From Archilochus colubris (taxonomy: Eukaryota > Chordata > Aves > Apodiformes > Trochilidae), in the NCBI GenBank assembly GCA_023079485.1, contig CM041101.1, forward strand, positions 9,946,501-10,010,500: a stretch of 64,000 bases of DNA. Reading direction: 5' to 3'. Below the pieces are notes generated by a model. The model worked only from the letters and a program-made list of their open reading frames with translations. It had not been told where the DNA came from and searched no databases. Positions 60,501 to 64,000 of the stretch are shown in pieces. The stretch's first letter is position 1. The number at the start of each line of letters is the position of its first letter. The translations under genes were made by a program, and so were the position numbers.

Positions 60501-61372
60501 TTAATTTGGCTCCAGAAGGGCAAAAGAGTGTTATGGAAGGTTTTGTTCCTGAATTTGCTAGCAAGCCAGGGGCTAACTCATCCTTTCCTCCTGGGACAAA
60601 TCTCCCCAGTGGAAGTACAAGTGCACTGGTCCCCCCAGTTAAGTCTGTGGGCCAGGATAATAATTCTGCAAATCTTGCAAACAGCAATGAAGAAGCTGCT
60701 GGAGCTCTGGACTTCACAGTATCACGGACGTCAGAGAAAAACAGTGCAAATAATTCTGTGCAGGTGCATAACCAGCCACTTTCTGGTGGTCCAGTGTGTC
60801 CTCAACAGTCAGTTGGTAGCACTGGTCAGGTGGGTCCAGAGATGCATGACAAACAACATTTCTATCAACAGGTGACAAAAGATGTGCAGCATCAGGCTGT
60901 GTCAGACAGAGCTTTACAGGGAACATTGCAAGCAGCTCAGGTGGAGCAGCCGACATCTTCTGGGCAGCCCTCAGTTCCTCAGAGCTACCAGGTTGCTGCA
61001 GGGACTAAAGCCATGCAGGCATCCCAGAGCCAGGGGCTGAGTAACCATCCCCAGGAGGCAGGTTCAGCACAGCTGACAGCAAGGGGTGAGCAGACCAGTC
61101 CTGAGAAGCAGCCAGTGCCTGGACAGCCAGCGGGTGCTCCAACTTCCACAGCTCCAACTTCCACAGCCCCTCCTTCCAGCACCACTCAGTCAGCCATGCC
61201 AAGTGTGCAGCAAGACCTGCAGCATCCACCCCTGCCTCAGACTCCTCAGGATGCCTTTGGTCCACCCCAGAACCCTTACTACTACTACAGACATCCATAT
61301 GATGCTTACCAGCCTCCATACCCACCACCTTATCCTCCTGCAGATCCCAGAACAGCTCATCTCTATTACATG
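57599..61372 (+). CDS. SEC16A: SEC16A first coding exon (residues 1-1258)
   Basis: Sec16A is the large scaffold at ER exit sites that recruits COPII coat proteins and supports cargo export. This one exon encodes 1,258 residues of its disordered, Pro/Ser/Gln-rich N-terminal region. It starts MQQPPQTVPAG, close to mammalian Sec16A, and keeps the conserved blocks VTDPFAFGRQ, QYENVENLECIQNQEVLPSE, GTFIQQESGKP, FFKQIDSSP, PTPSPPKPTG and LQSQASSGYASLLSSPPTES. No membrane segment or enzyme motif is present, as expected. The donor GT at 61373 follows HLYYM in phase 0; the frame would otherwise stop 45 nt into the intron. Serine/threonine/proline-rich duplications occur near the end (about 61135-61190). 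The central conserved domain and C-terminus lie beyond the window. Confidence 0.96.
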
Positions 61373-63129
61373 GTAAAATTTTTATTTTCCCTTTCTTCCT
61401 CCCTCAGTAGGTGTTAGGAATTATCATCTTTGAATTATGAGTTTAAACTTGTGTGCCATGACCCACATTCAGTACTCTCTGTGTTAAGGATTGAATTGTA
61501 GGGAAAATCCAAGTAACAGCAACAAAACTTACATCACAAAGGTTATGGAAAAAAACTAGTTGCTAATACTGATTGTAGCTTATGTAAATGTCAGCTGATA
61601 GCAGTTTGTTTGGTTCTTTGGAAGAAGTTGGCAGTTTTAACTCTCTTAGCTGCCTGGGTGTTCATATTTTCTTCCCATGTGCTGCCTGAATCCCTGATGG
61701 TTTGGCAGGGTGTCCAGTGTAGTGGCTGAGCTGCACCCAGGTGTCACGGGTGGGTTTGTTGGGTGTTTGTAGACTTGAACATAACTTAGCACAGTGGCTA
61801 CCAAAAGCTTCTCTGTATTCTGCTCTGCATCCCTTCAGTACCACAGCTGTGGGCTTGTCGTGATCCACTTATTATTTTATATATTGATTGTGAGGATAAA
61901 TCAGCCACTGCTTAGAGACGACGTGTGAATTTACAAAAGTAACAAGATTGTTGGATTTAAAAATGAGTTACAAAGTTTTATTTTAAAAAACAGAGAAAGC
62001 TGGTTTACTGGCAAAAGGCCTTTGCATAAATTAATCACCTTAACGCTAGAGTCCTAAAAGTAAAAAAGGAGAGAAGAAAAGAGAAGTTATCACCATGTGC
62101 ACAGGGCCTGGCCTCGGGCTGGGGTTGCTCCTGGTTCTCCGCCCTTGGAGCCTCTGCTGGGTCTTTCCTCTGCTGGGTCTTTCCTCTGCTGGGTCTTTCC
62201 TCTGCTGGGTCTTTCCTCTGCTGGGTCTTTCCTCTGCTGGGTCTTTCCTCTGCTGGGTCTTTCCTCTGCTGGGTCTTTCCTCTGCTGGGTCTTTCCTCTG
62301 CTGGGTCTTGCCTCTGCTGGGTCTTGCCTCTGCTGGGTCTTGCCTCTGCTGGGTCTTGCCTCTGCTGGGTCTTGCCTCTGCTGGGTCTTCCTCTGCTGGG
62401 TCTTTCCTCTGCTGGGTCTTGCCTCTGCTGGGTCTTGCCTCTGCTGGGTCTTGCCTCTGCTGGGTCTTGCCTCTGCTGGGTCTTGCCTCTGCTGGGTCTT
62501 GCCTCTGCTGGGTCTTGCCTCTGCTGGGTCTTGCCTCTGCTGGGTCTTGCCTCTGCTGGGTCTTGCCTCTGCTGGGTCTTGCCTCTGCTGGGTCTTGCCT
62601 CTGCTGGGTCTTGCCTCTGCTGGGTCTTGCCTCTGCTGGGTCTTGCCTCTGCTGGGTCTTGCCTCTGCTGGGTCTTGCCTCTGCTGGGTCTTGCCTCTGC
62701 TGGGTCTTGCCTCTGCTGGGTCTTGCCTCTGCTGGGTCTTTCCGTAGCTGGAAGCCGAGGTGCCGAGAGGAGGGGGCGTCTGGACCAAGAAGCTGCATTT
62801 TCCTTTTTTCCTAGGGTTTTTTATAACCCAAAAGAAAGGGGTCCCTTCATTGAATAAGGCCCTGATGCATACAGATCTCCAGGTTTTGGGTCTCCACCCC
62901 TAACCAGGAGGCGACCTGATGAGTAATCTTATCTTTTAGGTGTCTGTCAGGCAGACATTGAGGTAAAGATATGGTAATTGCATGCAGGATGAGGGAAAGA
63001 GAAAAGAAAAGCTGATTCAAGAGACATATTTTATATTTTCAATTCCACGTGTATACCACAGGGCTGCATGGTGATGTGAAGTTTCTCCTTGGAATTGGGC
63101 TGCTCTGACCTTGTCCATCTCTTTCCCAG
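61373..63129 (+). other. SEC16A: SEC16A intron containing a minisatellite
   Basis: A 1,757 bp GT-AG intron. Its main feature is the 591 bp minisatellite at 62153-62743. The rest is AT-rich unique sequence without coding signs. Confidence 0.85.
62153..62743 (+). repeat. 16-bp minisatellite, 37 units, in a SEC16A intron
   Basis: The unit is TCTGCTGGGTCTTTCC or the variant with TTGCC at its end. Read in order: nine TTTCC units, five TTGCC, one 15-bp unit (62377-62391), one TTTCC, twenty TTGCC, and a final TTTCC. Because 16 is not a multiple of three and the unit has no stop on either strand, all frames stay open and give repetitive false proteins (about 175-250 residues) on both strands. Confidence 0.97.
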
Positions 63130-63272
63130 GAGGACACCTATGGGCAGTACGACCCCCGGTACCGGCACTACGACACCGGCACCGCCTACATGGACCCTGG
63201 CAGCTACCGCTACCCCGAGCCTGAGCGCCCCAGCTCCAGAGCCAGCCACTGCTCTGACAGGCCTGCCTCTAG
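63130..63272 (+). CDS. SEC16A: SEC16A second coding exon (residues 1259-1306, continues outside)
   Basis: 143 nt, phase 0 to 2. Encodes EDTYGQYDPRYRHYDTG and YRYPEPERPSSRASH, matching the Tyr/Pro/Arg-rich segment that follows LYYQ in mammalian Sec16A. Acceptor AG at 63128-63129, donor GT at 63273; the split codon ag| continues in the next exon, which lies beyond the window. Confidence 0.94.
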
Positions 63273-64000
63273 GTATGCAGTTCCTGCCTCCAGAAAAGCT
63301 CTGCAGGGAGTTTTAAAGCTCTGGGAAGTTTTGTAGCACAAGCTGCAGCCAGGAAGTTGAAAAAGTCCCTGTGTGCTGGCAGGATCGATCCCACAGTTCT
63401 GTTGTCTTTTCTGGTGTTTCACCTCTGGCTTTTCTACAGGTTTGGATGCTGGTAGAGCATTAATTAGGAAAACTTAAAAGCCTTGGTTTGGTTGGTTATA
63501 TTGAAATCAAAAAACTGAGAGGGAAGCAATGTGTTCAGATGCTGCTTGTAAATATTAAAGAAAAACCAGAAATGAAATCTCGAGTATTTCTCAAGCAAGA
63601 AGCAGCAAATTGCCTTCAAGGGATTACTGCTTTCTGATGATTATTGTGGAAATTATTTGTATAATTTCAAATTAATGCCAAACTGTTACTGTTGCATCAT
63701 CTGCTGGATTTGCAGGTTTCTAAGAGGGAACTCCAGTTGTCTGTCTGGAAATGATTAAACCCTTTGTAGTGTTTGGTAGCTCACTTGTGGAGCAGTCTTC
63801 AGATTAAAAGCATAACATTTTGCTTATTGCATCCAGAAGATTCTAGGAGGTGTGTCTTGGCTGTGAGGAGTACCAAACAATGGCTGTAGCTGCACATGAT
63901 AAGTGTTATCACCTTCTTTAGTGAATCCCAGTGCACAGGGAGATGTTCTAATGAGATAACCTTCAGTCCCACTTCCTGCTTGTGTGCACTTCTTACAAAC
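63273..64000 (+). other. SEC16A: SEC16A intron, cut by the window end
   Basis: AT-rich unique sequence after the donor GTATGC. No further exon, repeat or acceptor with a convincing coding frame was seen before the end of the window. Confidence 0.75.

Noticed and set aside
62153..62743. Possible CRISPR-like repeat array
   Set aside because: The 16-bp units are directly joined without spacers, and the genome is a vertebrate.
62046..62857. Long repetitive open frames (about 175-250 residues) on both strands
   Set aside because: They are produced by the 16-bp minisatellite, whose unit has no stop in any frame. All frames give the same shifted repeat, and the region is an intron of SEC16A.

Overview
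This window is vertebrate nuclear DNA, most likely from a bird. It carries split genes with GT-AG introns, CpG-island promoters and two copies of a CR1 LINE ending in the short ATTCTATG-type terminal repeat typical of avian and other reptilian CR1 elements. Introns are compact, often 80-500 bp. There is no operon, phage, CRISPR array or other prokaryotic feature. The gene order, NOTCH1 followed in the same orientation by SEC16A, matches the arrangement known from human 9q34.3.

Layout. 1-5640 is upstream intergenic DNA with an AT-rich block around 2740-3260 and a G-rich degenerate repeat just before the promoter. A CpG-island promoter (about 5640-6560) contains the NOTCH1 start codon at 5912. 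NOTCH1 can be read completely as 34 coding exons to the stop codon at 47236. The exon lengths sum to 7,659 nt, or 2,552 residues (human is 2,555). Every junction keeps frame and uses GT-AG. The first introns are the long ones: intron 2 is 16.7 kb and holds two internal CpG-rich islands, a ~390 bp polypyrimidine tract and candidate conserved blocks. The 3'UTR runs to about 49110 with several AATAAA signals. 49111-52480 is intergenic. 52480-53600 is the CpG-island promoter of SEC16A with a noncoding first exon; its main coding exon is 57524-61372, followed by a second coding exon at 63130-63272. The gene continues beyond the window.

NOTCH1 encodes a single-pass cell-surface receptor (36 EGF repeats, three LNR modules, a furin-cleaved heterodimerisation domain, one membrane helix, RAM, ankyrin and PEST regions) that becomes a nuclear co-activator after ligand-triggered cleavage. 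SEC16A encodes the scaffold of ER exit sites where COPII vesicles form. They are neighbours by conserved synteny, not members of one pathway.

I found no evidence of a new biological system. The points most worth a second look are a stop-free, frame-preserving 87-nt NOTCH1 intron, a 37-unit 16-bp minisatellite with ordered variants in a SEC16A intron, a tRNA-like sequence with a perfect B box in the SEC16A promoter, a strong-context uORF in the SEC16A leader, and the intron 2 islands of NOTCH1. Exon coordinates were derived by hand from reading frame, splice consensus and remembered vertebrate NOTCH1/SEC16A sequence; no search was run.
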